From an uncultured Eubacterium sp. (lineage in GTDB: Bacteria > Bacillota > Clostridia > Lachnospirales > Lachnospiraceae), in assembly GCA_934316845.1 (NCBI GenBank), contig CAKRDZ010000005.1:39012-103011 (forward strand): 64,000 nucleotides of DNA. Direction: 5' to 3'. Below, piece after piece: positions 23,364 to 31,747 of the stretch; the stretch's first letter is position 1; every line of letters begins with the position of its first letter. Below the pieces are notes generated by a model. The model made no database searches. It saw only the letters and a program-made list of their open reading frames with translations, and was not told the origin of the DNA. Both the position numbers and the translations under genes were made by a program.

Positions 23364-24959
23364 TTACTCTGCCTCGTAAACTTTTTCTCCGCCAAGCCAT
23401 GTCTGCATGACGCGGATGTCTTTTATATGTAATGGGTCAACGGTAAACGGATCTTCTTCCATCACGGCAAAGTCCGCCAGTTTTCCCACTGTTATCGTGC
23501 CTTTGATATCTTCTTCATAAGAAGAATACGCGGCATTTCTGGTATACATGCTGATGGCGTCGTATACGCTGACGCGTTCCTCCGGATACCATCCGCCCTC
23601 CGGTTTTCCGGTAAGATCCTGCCTGCACACGATGGAATATACACCGAGCATCGGGCTGTACGGTTCCACCGGCGAATCCGAACTTCCGGTAAGGATGATG
23701 CCTTCCTTGATCAATGTGTTCCAGGCATAGGCATATCGGATCCGTTCCGGGCCGAGCCGGTCTTCCGACCACCAGATATTATAATTCGAGGTAAATCTCG
23801 GCTGGATATCCACGATGATCGGCATCTTTTTGATCCTCTCGATCAGATCTTTGCGAAGCACGATGCCGTGGATCAGGCGAAACCGCACATTTGGCTTCGG
23901 GTTCTTGCGGTAGCAGTTTTCCAGGGCGTCAAGCGCAATCTCGACACCGCGGTCACCGATCGCATGAATGCCGATCTGCAGATCCATGTCATAGGCCTTC
24001 TGACACATTTCCATGACTTCTTCCGGCGAGTGGTTCAACAGTCCTTTATTTCCCGGATCATCCGAATAATCTTCTGTCAATGCGGCATTTCGCGAGCCAA
24101 GCGATCCGTCGCTGTATATTTTATAAAAGCCGTAACGCAGCTTTTCATTTCCAAATCCTGTCTTCATATGAAAGGACGGATATTCGTCAAATGACAGGTA
24201 CACGCGAACCGGAAGCCGCCCTTCCTCGTCCAGTTCCTGGTATAGATTCATATACTCGTCCGCATCGACAAATTTTCCCTGAATCGGATGAATGCCGGTG
24301 ATCCCATAACGGTTCATGTCGCGGCACACCGCTTCGAGCGCATCTTTTTTATCCTCCGGCGTCGGAAGAAGATCGGGAATGCTCTTTAATACCGGCGTTA
24401 CCGCGCTCTCACGCAGGATCCCGTTTGGCTTTCCATCCGCTCCGTACTCCACGGAATCCGGTACGAGCGGTTTGAAATTCTCATCAATTCCGGCAATCTC
24501 AAGTGCTTTTGAATTTGCCGCGTGAACGTGCATACAATACCGGCTGATCAGGATCGGACACTCTTTGCTGACACTGTCGAGTTCCTCTTTTGTCGGAATC
24601 CGCACCTCGTCAAATTCCTCGTGGTTGAAGCCGCTTCCCTTGATCCACTGACCGGGCGGCGTCACTTTCGCGCGCTCTTTCAGGCGTTCCAATATCTCCT
24701 GCACGCTTTTTGTACCGACAAGATTTACTTCTTTTGTCGTCCTCGCGTAAGCCAGTGTATGCTGGTGGCAGTCAATAAATCCCGGAAATACTGCCCTTCC
24801 TTTCATATCAATGATCTCGTCGCTCTCTATTTCCTCCGCTTCTTTGTTCGTTCCCGTAAATACGATTTTTCCATCGCGGACACCGACGGCTTCTACCGCC
24901 TGTCCTTCCTGTTCCATCGTGTAAAATTTTCCATTTTTATACAATTTTTCCGCATACAT
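23364..24959 (-). CDS. YtcJ-like amidohydrolase
   Basis: 531 residues, metal-dependent amidohydrolase fold. The HxH motif is in FPGFIDCHQHTLA; HAIGDRGVEIALDA and a C-terminal TGSSDSPVEPYSP with the expected Asp are also present. Such enzymes hydrolyse amide or related C-N bonds. In this operon it might release an amino acid from an acylated or cyclised precursor after import. Start lies two codons after the upstream stop; AAAGG is a weak ribosome binding site, consistent with coupling. Confidence 0.85.
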   Translation of the reverse strand: MYAEKLYKNGKFYTMEQEGQAVEAVGVRDGKIVFTGTNKEAEEIESDEIIDMKGRAVFPGFIDCHQHTLAYARTTKEVNLVGTKSVQEILERLKERAKVTPPGQWIKGSGFNHEEFDEVRIPTKEELDSVSKECPILISRYCMHVHAANSKALEIAGIDENFKPLVPDSVEYGADGKPNGILRESAVTPVLKSIPDLLPTPEDKKDALEAVCRDMNRYGITGIHPIQGKFVDADEYMNLYQELDEEGRLPVRVYLSFDEYPSFHMKTGFGNEKLRYGFYKIYSDGSLGSRNAALTEDYSDDPGNKGLLNHSPEEVMEMCQKAYDMDLQIGIHAIGDRGVEIALDALENCYRKNPKPNVRFRLIHGIVLRKDLIERIKKMPIIVDIQPRFTSNYNIWWSEDRLGPERIRYAYAWNTLIKEGIILTGSSDSPVEPYSPMLGVYSIVCRQDLTGKPEGGWYPEERVSVYDAISMYTRNAAYSSYEEDIKGTITVGKLADFAVMEEDPFTVDPLHIKDIRVMQTWLGGEKVYEAE

Positions 24960-24963
24960 ACTA

Positions 24964-25968
24964 TCACTGACCTTTCCCCGTCGTCACTTCGTTATGGCAT
25001 ACACCATTTTTCTCATATTCCGACGCATTTTCCAGCGAAATTCTCATAATCTCGTACAATGCCCGGTCTGTCAGGAAACTGATATGTGACGTGTAGATCA
25101 CATCTTCTCTCGCAAGCAGTTCTTCAAATACCGGATCGCCGGTCGGTTTTCCTTCAAAATCGACCCGTACAAAATCATCTTCCGTCTCGTAAACGTCCAT
25201 TGCAAACGCAGAAACCTTTCCTTTTTTCAATGCAGCCAGCATCGCCTTGCCATCTACCAGACCACCTCGTGCGGTATTTACAACCACAACACCCGGCTTG
25301 CACTGTTCCAATGTCTCTTCCCCGATCAGATGTGTATTTTCTTTTGTCAAAGGGCAGTGAAGCACGATGGCATCACTGCGTTCCCAGATTTCGGCAAGGG
25401 AAACCTGTGTCGCAATCCCGACAAGGTCGAGATGTACATGTCTGGCATGCACAAGCACTTTGGCTCCGAGTGCCGCCAGCGCCTTGATCGTCAATGTGCC
25501 GATCCGCCCGGCTCCGATGACACCGATCGTCATTGTACGGATCTCTCTTCCACACAATCCCGCAATTCCAAAATCACGTCTGGCAACCATCGCCTCGCTC
25601 CGCCGCATGTGGCGCAGTGCATTGAGCAAAAGCATCAACGTATGCTCGCTGATCGCATTCGGTGAATACGACGGCACATTGGCTGCCTTAATGCCGTACT
25701 TCCGCAATGCTTCGAGGTCAAGATGATCGATGCCGGCCGCCCTGGAGACGATGTACCGCACGCCATGCTCCGAAAGAAGTCTGGCTTCTTCCTCACCGAT
25801 CATGCTGTTTGTCATAATCCAGATTGCACGGAATCCATCGACTTCTGCAATCCTGTCTTTGGTAAAAATACCATCCGCAAATGCAATCTCTTCGACATCT
25901 ACCTGCTGCCGGATCTCGGCGAGAGTTTCTTTCTCGTCGTCCGTCATCCCATAAATCAGTAATTTCAT
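24964..25968 (-). CDS. D-isomer-specific 2-hydroxyacid dehydrogenase family protein
   Basis: 334 residues. NAD-binding motif GVIGAGRIGTLTIKALA near residue 150, the catalytic Arg in VVNTARGGLVD and the active-site His in YTSHISFLTD. It reduces 2-oxoacids to D-2-hydroxyacids or the reverse, similar to D-lactate dehydrogenases. In the operon it could dispose of the 2-oxoacid formed by transamination. AGGAGGGAAGG precedes the ATG. Confidence 0.88.
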   Translation of the reverse strand: MKLLIYGMTDDEKETLAEIRQQVDVEEIAFADGIFTKDRIAEVDGFRAIWIMTNSMIGEEEARLLSEHGVRYIVSRAAGIDHLDLEALRKYGIKAANVPSYSPNAISEHTLMLLLNALRHMRRSEAMVARRDFGIAGLCGREIRTMTIGVIGAGRIGTLTIKALAALGAKVLVHARHVHLDLVGIATQVSLAEIWERSDAIVLHCPLTKENTHLIGEETLEQCKPGVVVVNTARGGLVDGKAMLAALKKGKVSAFAMDVYETEDDFVRVDFEGKPTGDPVFEELLAREDVIYTSHISFLTDRALYEIMRISLENASEYEKNGVCHNEVTTGKGQ

Positions 25969-25992
25969 CCTTCCCTCCTCTCTGCGGCTGCC

Positions 25993-26499
25993 TTAGAGCC
26001 GCTGGAGTGCTTCGGTCATTTCTTTGGTTGTCATGCGGAATGTCGTCCATTCTGACATTGGAAATGCTCCCATGCCTTTGTAAAAACCAATGGACGGTGT
26101 ATTCCAGTTGAGGCACACCCATTCAAGACGGTCGCATCCTTCGTCAACGGCAATCTGCATCAATACATGGAAAATCTCTTTTCCGATTCCTTTGCCGCGC
26201 ATCTCTTCGCGTACGAAAATGTCTTCCAGATACAGGTTTGTTCGTCCGCAGAAAGTAGAAAATGTATGGAAATACAGGCAGAAGCCTACCGGTTTTTCCT
26301 CATATTCTACGATCAGACAGTTGCAGTCGTGCTGCTCAAACAATGCCTTATGTAATCCTTCCTCGGTCGCTTTCACACAATCTGACATTTTTTCATATTC
26401 TGCGATCTCTTTGATCAGCTGAAGTACCAGCCCCTCTTCACCATCCTCGACATAACGGATGGTAAGTCCTTCTGTCTTTGTCTTAAATTCTTTACTCAT
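25993..26499 (-). CDS. GNAT-family N-acetyltransferase
   Basis: 168 residues. The acetyl-CoA site is EEMRGKGIGKEIFH, followed by the RLEWVCLNWNTPSIGFYKGMG segment typical of spermidine/amino acid acetyltransferases. It may acetylate the imported amino compound. AGGAGG is six bases before the ATG and the gene starts 16 bp after the ATPase gene. Confidence 0.88.
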   Translation of the reverse strand: MSKEFKTKTEGLTIRYVEDGEEGLVLQLIKEIAEYEKMSDCVKATEEGLHKALFEQHDCNCLIVEYEEKPVGFCLYFHTFSTFCGRTNLYLEDIFVREEMRGKGIGKEIFHVLMQIAVDEGCDRLEWVCLNWNTPSIGFYKGMGAFPMSEWTTFRMTTKEMTEALQRL

Positions 26500-26515
26500 A
26501 ATAACCCTCCTAACG

Positions 26516-27265
26516 TCAGCCAGCCATAAATCTTGCTAAAAATTCCTGTGTCTTCGGATGCTGTGGATCCGCAAAAAGTTCTTTCGACTTGCGGTTTTCT
26601 GCCACGACACCTTCGTGCATGAAAATGGTCCGCGTCGAGACATCTCTCGCAAATGCCATCTCATGTGTTACGATAACCATTGTCATGCCTTCGCTTGCCA
26701 GCTGTTTCATGACATTAAGCACCTCACCGACCATCTGTGGGTCGAGAGCACTCGTCGGTTCGTCAAACAAAAGCACTTCCGGCTCCATCGCAAGCGCTCT
26801 CGCAATGGCGACACGCTGCTGCTGTCCACCGGAAAGCTGCGCCGGTTTGGCAAGCAGCTGTGGTGTCATTCCCACTTTTTCCAGATAATATTTTGCCTTT
26901 TCCTCGGCTTCCTGCTTTGGCATCTTCAGCACTTTGCGAAGTCCCAAAGTACAATTATCAAGAACGGTTTTATTCTGAAACAGATTGAACTGCTGAAAAA
27001 CCATTCCCATTTTTTTCCTGGATGACCGTACATCTGCGCGGTATCTCGAAATCTCTTCGCCGTCAAAGTAGATGCTTCCGGAAGTCGGCGTCTCCAGCAT
27101 GTTCAGGCATCGAAGCATTGTCGTCTTTCCGGAACCGGAAGCCCCGATGATACATATTACATCTTTCGGAAATACCTTGAAATTTACACCGCGAAGCACT
27201 TCGTGGTCACCAAAATTTTTTGTTACATCGTATACTTCCAAAATTGGTTCTTTGTTCTCACTCAT
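26516..27265 (-). CDS. Amino-acid ABC transporter ATPase (GlnQ type)
   Basis: 249 residues. Walker A GASGSGKTT, signature LSGGQQQRVAIARAL, Walker B VLLFDEPTSALD, and the switch His in VIVTHEMAFARDV. It energises the membrane permease encoded 14 bp upstream. The class (GlnQ/HisP) transports polar amino acids. Confidence 0.94.
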   Translation of the reverse strand: MSENKEPILEVYDVTKNFGDHEVLRGVNFKVFPKDVICIIGASGSGKTTMLRCLNMLETPTSGSIYFDGEEISRYRADVRSSRKKMGMVFQQFNLFQNKTVLDNCTLGLRKVLKMPKQEAEEKAKYYLEKVGMTPQLLAKPAQLSGGQQQRVAIARALAMEPEVLLFDEPTSALDPQMVGEVLNVMKQLASEGMTMVIVTHEMAFARDVSTRTIFMHEGVVAENRKSKELFADPQHPKTQEFLARFMAG

Positions 27266-27278
27266 GGTAATTCCCCCT

Positions 27279-28040
27279 TTACTTTGACAAGCTGTAATCG
27301 GATTTTCCGGCCATCAGTTTCTCCACAAACCGGAGTAAGATCGTTACGATCAGGTTTAACACAAAATAAATTGCCGCGATAATGATAAATACTTCAAAAT
27401 ATTTATAATATACCGATGCCGCCGTCTTTCCGCTGAAAAACAATTCATTGACGGAAATTACATTTAATACGGAAGTATCTTTCAGGTTAGTTACCAACTG
27501 GTTACCAATCTGCGGCATGATATTTTTCAGTGCCTGTGGCAGCACAACGTGGAACATGATCTGAAAATGACTCAGTCCGATGACCTTTCCGGCTTCAAAC
27601 TGACCGGTACTGACGGAATTGATTCCGCCTCGTACCGACTCAGCCATGTAAGCACCGGTGTTAATTGAAACGACGATAAAACCACAGGTCAATGCGCCCC
27701 ACTGGATTCCCAGATAAGACAAGCCATAGTAGATAACCATCGCCTGTACGATCATTGGTGTCCCTCGAAATACTTCTACGTATATTCTTACGATCGCTTT
27801 TACTACTTTTACCAGACCACGCTTTGCATAGTTACAATTTGCTTCCAGTTCAATGGTTTGAACGATACCAACGATAAATCCGATGATACATCCGATAATC
27901 GTACCGGTCACTGCCAGAGCAAGTGTCCAGCCTGCGCCTTTCAAAAAGACGCCTTTATATTCCATAATAAGGTATCCAACCCAGTCCCAAAAGGAACCAT
28001 CTACGGGGAAGGATGCCGCCTGTGCAACAAACATTGTCAT
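27279..28040 (-). CDS. Amino-acid ABC transporter permease
   Basis: 253 residues with five or six membrane helices and the EAA loop GQFEAGKVIGLSHFQIMFHVVLPQA (shown in part by GQFEAGKVIGLSHFQ). It forms the channel with the ATPase at 26516 and receives substrate from the lipoprotein at 28117. GGGGGA lies six bases before the ATG. Confidence 0.92.
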   Translation of the reverse strand: MTMFVAQAASFPVDGSFWDWVGYLIMEYKGVFLKGAGWTLALAVTGTIIGCIIGFIVGIVQTIELEANCNYAKRGLVKVVKAIVRIYVEVFRGTPMIVQAMVIYYGLSYLGIQWGALTCGFIVVSINTGAYMAESVRGGINSVSTGQFEAGKVIGLSHFQIMFHVVLPQALKNIMPQIGNQLVTNLKDTSVLNVISVNELFFSGKTAASVYYKYFEVFIIIAAIYFVLNLIVTILLRFVEKLMAGKSDYSLSK

Positions 28041-28058
28041 AGTATGTCCCCCATTTCT

Positions 28059-28097
28059 GCGCCGCTATGGTGTCCATTGTTTGCTGCCAAGCGGCGC
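28059..28097 (-). promoter_or_regulatory. Intercistronic hairpin between binding-protein and permease genes
   Basis: Arms GCGCCGC (28059-28065) and GCGGCGC (28091-28097). A second, competing pairing TGCCAA/TTGGCA uses 28085-28090 and 28099-28104. Such hairpins often stabilise the mRNA of the binding protein so that it is made in excess of the permease. Confidence 0.45.
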
Positions 28098-28116
28098 TTT
28101 GGCACAAACTCAGGGA

Positions 28117-28995
28117 TTATTCAGAATCACTTGCCGGCTGATTTGCGATGGCTTCTTCCATCATCTTATCTTTGTCTTCGTCGGAGATGCCTTTCAATGT
28201 CTTATTGCAGGCATCAATGACAGCCGAGTCGCCTTTTTTCGCTGCGACAGCGATATTTGTAATACCGGAATCTACATCAAATCCGGAACCTTCCGGAAAT
28301 TCTACCATTGCCAGATCTTTGTTTGTCGCGATCGCTGCAAGAGCCATCGGTTTTTCAACAATTGCCACATCGGTACGACCGGAACTTACGGCTACGATCA
28401 AACTTGGGATATCCGGCAGTGCTTCCTGCACTTTGCCTTCCGGAATCTGTTTTGCGGAACTGTCATACATCGTTGTTCCCTGCTGGGAAGTTACGTTGCA
28501 GCCCTTCAGATCATCCAATGTCTTGGCACTTGCATATTTGCTGTCCTTTTTCACGATCAATACGTGAGTTGCTTTATAATAAGGATCGGAGAAGTCAACA
28601 CTCTGTTTTCTTTCGTCCGTTGCTGACATTCCGGCGATGATCGCGTTGATGGTTCCGGACTGAACGGCCATGATCAATCCATCCCATTCAATCTTGTAAA
28701 CCTGCAGTTCATAACCATTTTCCTCGGCAATCTTCTTTGCCATCATGACGTCATATCCATTTACATATTCGGTTGTTCCTTCGATTGGAACGGCACCGTT
28801 GCTGTCGTCTGTCTGTGACCAGTTGTATGGGGCATTCATACATTCCATTCCAACTTTCAAAACCTTTTTCTCACTCGAAGTGGAATCGGAAGAGGAACCT
28901 TCCTGCTCGGAAGAACCGCAGCCTGTGAGTGATAATAACATCACCATCGACAATACCAAACTCATAAAAATTGATTTCTTCTTTCTCATTTTCAT
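28117..28995 (-). CDS. Amino-acid ABC transporter substrate-binding lipoprotein
   Basis: 292 residues. Lipobox SLTGC with Cys26 as the lipid anchor, followed by a Ser/Glu linker and an SBP_bac_3 fold (GYDVMMAKKIAEENGYELQ, FSDPYYKATHVLIV). It captures the substrate outside the cell. First gene of the nine-gene operon, led by a strong promoter (29073-29101) and an attenuator-like hairpin (29021-29055). Confidence 0.92.
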   Translation of the reverse strand: MKMRKKKSIFMSLVLSMVMLLSLTGCGSSEQEGSSSDSTSSEKKVLKVGMECMNAPYNWSQTDDSNGAVPIEGTTEYVNGYDVMMAKKIAEENGYELQVYKIEWDGLIMAVQSGTINAIIAGMSATDERKQSVDFSDPYYKATHVLIVKKDSKYASAKTLDDLKGCNVTSQQGTTMYDSSAKQIPEGKVQEALPDIPSLIVAVSSGRTDVAIVEKPMALAAIATNKDLAMVEFPEGSGFDVDSGITNIAVAAKKGDSAVIDACNKTLKGISDEDKDKMMEEAIANQPASDSE

Positions 28996-29020
28996 AATAA
29001 GACCACCTTTCTGTAAATAG

Positions 29021-29055
29021 AAAAAAGCGCCGCACCCCGAAGGGTTCAGCGCCTT
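29021..29055 (-). terminator. Attenuator-like hairpin in the ABC operon leader
   Basis: GC-rich hairpin 29027-29053 followed on the minus strand by six T residues (29021-29026) and then the ribosome binding site. It begins only about a dozen bases after the predicted transcription start, so it could stop transcription before the operon unless read-through occurs. Confidence 0.6.
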
Positions 29056-29072
29056 TGCTTTTTGTTATCCCT

Positions 29073-29101
29073 ATCATACCGAACAAAATCCCATCTGTCA
29101 A
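29073..29101 (-). promoter_or_regulatory. Strong promoter of the amino-acid ABC operon
   Basis: TTGACA (29096-29101), 17 bp, TATGAT (29073-29078). Confidence 0.8.
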
Positions 29102-29269
29102 TACGGAGTTCTCCACAAATATCGACCTGTTATTTTAGCAGATATGCAAAAAAATAATGAGAAAATGAGAATTATTCTTATTTTAGTTTAGTAATTATGT
29201 CTGTTCCTTTTTTATTTTTCCTTGTTCTTTTATGCAATCTGCACAAAATCGACTCATTTTTGCGGTCTG

Positions 29270-29312
29270 ACTGGTACTACCAGTTGAACCAGCTTAACAG
29301 ATATGCTATACT
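29270..29312 (+). promoter_or_regulatory. GntR operator overlapping the gntR-AEC promoter
   Basis: Operator ACTGGTACTACCAGT (29270-29284) is a perfect palindrome with the TGGT-N3-ACCA core used by FadR-type GntR proteins. It touches the -35 TTGAAC (29284-29289); TATACT (29307-29312) follows after 17 bp. Binding would block RNA polymerase, so autorepression is likely. Confidence 0.75.
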
Positions 29313-29355
29313 GTAACTGAATCGTCAGTCTATGAGTTGAAAGGGGGAATTTCTT

Positions 29356-30033
29356 ATGAGAGATGCTTTATCTACCAAAATTGCGTCGGAGCTTTGCGCC
29401 CGCATCCGTTCCGGCGAACTCAAAGAAAATGACAAGCTGCCGTCGGAGCGTATTCTGGCTTCCCAATACGATGTCAGCCGCAATGTCGTCCGCGAATCGA
29501 TCAAAATGCTGGTTGAGAAAAATCTGGTGATCAATATTCCGGGAAAGGGAAATTATGTCTCACGTCCAACCCAGTCAAGCATTGCAGATAAATTGGAAAA
29601 TGCCATTCATTTATCCGATGTGCCGGCCTCGGAGATTGTAGATGCGCGGCAGTTTTTGGAGATCAGCGTCATGGAAAAATATCTTCTTTCTATTACAGAG
29701 GAAGAAGTCGCTGAATTGGAAGAGTTATACGTAAAAATGGAATCTGCCCGCGGCAATTACGCGCTGTTTTGGGACTATGACACTAAATTTCATCTGCAAT
29801 TGATCGGCTGTTCCAAAAATAGTATTTTAACTTTATTTTTGTCCACACTATACCGTATGACGCAAAAAAATATTATTATGAATTCGGAAGATCCTGTGTC
29901 GGCGGTTGCCTTTTCGCAGGCGGATCATGCGGAGATTATCGAGGCGGTGAAGACGAAAGACCGGGAACGGCTCTGTCACGCGATTGAACGCCACCTCTCT
30001 CCGCTTCACGAGTTTTATAAGGAGGAAGTCTGA
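29356..30033 (+). CDS. GntR-family (FadR-type) transcriptional regulator
   Basis: 225 residues. N-terminal winged helix with LPSERILASQYDVSRNVVRESIKML (seen as PSERILASQYDVSRN) and a C-terminal all-helical FCD domain binding a carboxylate effector. A palindromic operator lies directly upstream. The AEC permease gene follows after two bases. It probably controls its own operon and perhaps the divergent ABC operon. GGGGGA precedes the ATG. Confidence 0.9.
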   Translation: MRDALSTKIASELCARIRSGELKENDKLPSERILASQYDVSRNVVRESIKMLVEKNLVINIPGKGNYVSRPTQSSIADKLENAIHLSDVPASEIVDARQFLEISVMEKYLLSITEEEVAELEELYVKMESARGNYALFWDYDTKFHLQLIGCSKNSILTLFLSTLYRMTQKNIIMNSEDPVSAVAFSQADHAEIIEAVKTKDRERLCHAIERHLSPLHEFYKEEV

Positions 30034-30035
30034 GT

Positions 30036-30980
30036 ATGGATATTTTTGTTGTCGCCGGACAAATGCTGGTTCTCTTTGCCATGATGTTTACCGGTTATTT
30101 CCTTGCCCGCAGAGACTGGATCAATGACTCGCTGTCTTCGGCGCTTTCCCGTCTTGTGGTTAATATTTTCAATCCTTTTTTGATGATCTCCAGTGTTTTC
30201 GGCCAGAGTTTGAAACAAAGCGGCCCTTTATTCTGGGAGAATCTGGTGCTTGTAGGTATTTTTTATCTGCTTCTTTTTCTCGCCGGATTTTTTATCGTAT
30301 TTATCCTTCGGCCGGAAAGCCGCAAAGCACCGATCTACAAACTGCTGACACTGCTTCCGAACTGCGGTTTTATGGGCATTCCTATCGTGAGTTCGCTGCT
30401 TGGCGCGCAGTATATTATCTACGTCGCGGTGTATATGCTCGTTTTTAATCTCATCATATATACTTACGGCATTTCGCTCGTCCGCCGCTCGCTCTCGGAC
30501 GGCAGTGCGCCTGCATTCAGCATATCGGCAAGACTCCGCCAGATCTTTGGCAATACCGGCGTGCTGGCCTCCCTTATCACGATCGTATTGTTTGTATCGG
30601 GCATTTCCCTGCCGCAAAATGTGCAGAAATTTATCACTTACATGGGAAATCCCTGCGTACCGCTGTCGATGATCCTCATCGGCTGTTCGCTTGCTGCCAG
30701 CCCGCTTTCGCAGATTTTCCGCGAAGTCCGTCTTTATGGATTTGCTCTGGTCAAAATGTTTGCGATCCCGATCCTGGCAAGCTTTGTTGTCCGGCTGCTG
30801 CCTTTTGACCCGCTGATCCTTACCTTATTTATCATTATGCTTGCCCTTCCTTCCGGCAGTATGGTGGTTCTTATCACGGAAGAATACAAAGGCGATGTCC
30901 AGCTTGCCTCCGCCGGCGTGGTTCTGACAACAATCGTGTCTTTAATCTCCATTCCTATCGTGAGTTTATTCGTCGGATAA
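30036..30980 (+). CDS. AEC-family membrane transporter
   Basis: 314 residues, about ten hydrophobic helices in two bundles. The family patterns FNPFLMISSVFG, PNCGFMGIPIVSSLLG and LALPSGSMVVLITEEY are those of auxin efflux carrier/malate permease proteins. It may export or import an organic acid related to the pathway in the divergent operon. Co-transcribed with gntR. Confidence 0.88.
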   Translation: MDIFVVAGQMLVLFAMMFTGYFLARRDWINDSLSSALSRLVVNIFNPFLMISSVFGQSLKQSGPLFWENLVLVGIFYLLLFLAGFFIVFILRPESRKAPIYKLLTLLPNCGFMGIPIVSSLLGAQYIIYVAVYMLVFNLIIYTYGISLVRRSLSDGSAPAFSISARLRQIFGNTGVLASLITIVLFVSGISLPQNVQKFITYMGNPCVPLSMILIGCSLAASPLSQIFREVRLYGFALVKMFAIPILASFVVRLLPFDPLILTLFIIMLALPSGSMVVLITEEYKGDVQLASAGVVLTTIVSLISIPIVSLFVG

Positions 30981-31003
30981 AATTCTCTTTACCAAATCTT
31001 AAC

Positions 31004-31042
31004 TTGCCATTGCACCGCTGCCGCGTTATAATGACGGTGCAA
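31004..31042 (+). promoter_or_regulatory. Promoter with overlapping 8-bp inverted repeat
   Basis: TTGCCA (31004-31009), 17 bp, TATAAT (31027-31032). The arms TTGCACCG (31010-31017) and CGGTGCAA (31035-31042) flank the -10, which suggests a repressor site controlling the 31092 gene. Confidence 0.6.
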
Positions 31043-31091
31043 GCAAGTAACGATTCTTTTTAGACCCAGTGATTGCATGGGAGGGATTACA

Positions 31092-31502
31092 ATGTGCAGC
31101 TCACGGACCGGAAAACACCTTATGGGATTTTTAATCTTAGCCATATTGTTGTGTGAGATGTGTTTCTTTTTACAATCAGCAGACACATCTTCTTTTTGCG
31201 TCCAGACTACACAATCCACCAAACATGTCACTCACGCACAGATCATTGGTGGCTCAAAGGTTGTTTATGAGGAGCGTATCTCTAAAACTCCGGATGCCGG
31301 CGCGGAATCTTTTTGCAAGAGTGAGCAGCGTACCCTGCAGTCTTTTATTCGTCGATTGTCTGCTTGCCTTTCGACGGTGGAATATCTTCCACGCACATTT
31401 CATTCCACTCTGTTTTTACAGATTTCCGATGTGACGCATAATACAAGTGGACACATTTCTCTGATTCATTGCGTCTATCTAAAGGACGGAAAAAAACGCT
31501 GA
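31092..31502 (+). CDS. Small secreted or membrane-anchored protein of unknown function
   Basis: 136 residues from the ATG at 31092 (GGGAGGG upstream). A hydrophobic segment at about 14-34 (GFLILAILLCEMCFFLQ) is a signal or anchor. The rest is polar, with no family I recognise. It has a clear promoter with a palindromic operator, which supports expression. It stands alone between the AEC permease and two tiny membrane proteins. Confidence 0.55.
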   Translation: MCSSRTGKHLMGFLILAILLCEMCFFLQSADTSSFCVQTTQSTKHVTHAQIIGGSKVVYEERISKTPDAGAESFCKSEQRTLQSFIRRLSACLSTVEYLPRTFHSTLFLQISDVTHNTSGHISLIHCVYLKDGKKR

Positions 31503-31598
31503 TTCCCTTTTATTCTATAATTGTAAAATTTTGCCATTTTTAATGGTTTATTAAGGTGCGCCGCAGACGCGGCAGAGTGCACAGAAATGAGGGAACAT

Positions 31599-31721
31599 AT
31601 GTTAGAATATATTATTATTGGATTGGCAGCAATCCTCTTAATCGGCGCTTGTATTTTCAGTTTTCGCATCGACAATTCGGGGAAAGAAGATGCGATCACC
31701 GATAATCCAAAAACCAAATAA
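31599..31721 (+). CDS. 40-residue single-helix membrane protein
   Basis: Short ORF with GAGGGA four bases before the ATG. Residues 3-24 are one membrane helix (EYIIIGLAAILLIGACIF), followed by a polar tail. An in-frame ATG four codons earlier is possible but has no site. Function unknown; comparable tiny proteins often regulate a membrane complex. It is 267 bp from a second small membrane protein, with the 192-bp element between them. Confidence 0.5.
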   Translation: MLEYIIIGLAAILLIGACIFSFRIDNSGKEDAITDNPKTK

Positions 31722-31747
31722 AATCATAGATTAAATTAAATCAAAAG

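Larger units (their letters stand above)
28996..29355. other. Divergent regulatory region between the ABC operon and gntR
   Basis: 360 bp with no gene. It holds the ABC operon hairpin and promoter on the minus strand, a Fur-like 7-1-7 sequence at 29166-29180 (TGAGAATTATTCTTA), and the gntR operator and promoter on the plus strand. Confidence 0.7.

Noticed and set aside
28059..28104. Terminator between the binding-protein and permease genes
   Set aside because: Stable stems but no T-run on the minus strand; kept as an intercistronic hairpin.
29166..29180. Fur box (TGAGAATTATTCTTA)
   Set aside because: Matches the 7-1-7 pattern in 12 of 14 positions, but no iron-related gene adjoins it and AT-rich spacers give such matches by chance. 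Mentioned only within the region entry.
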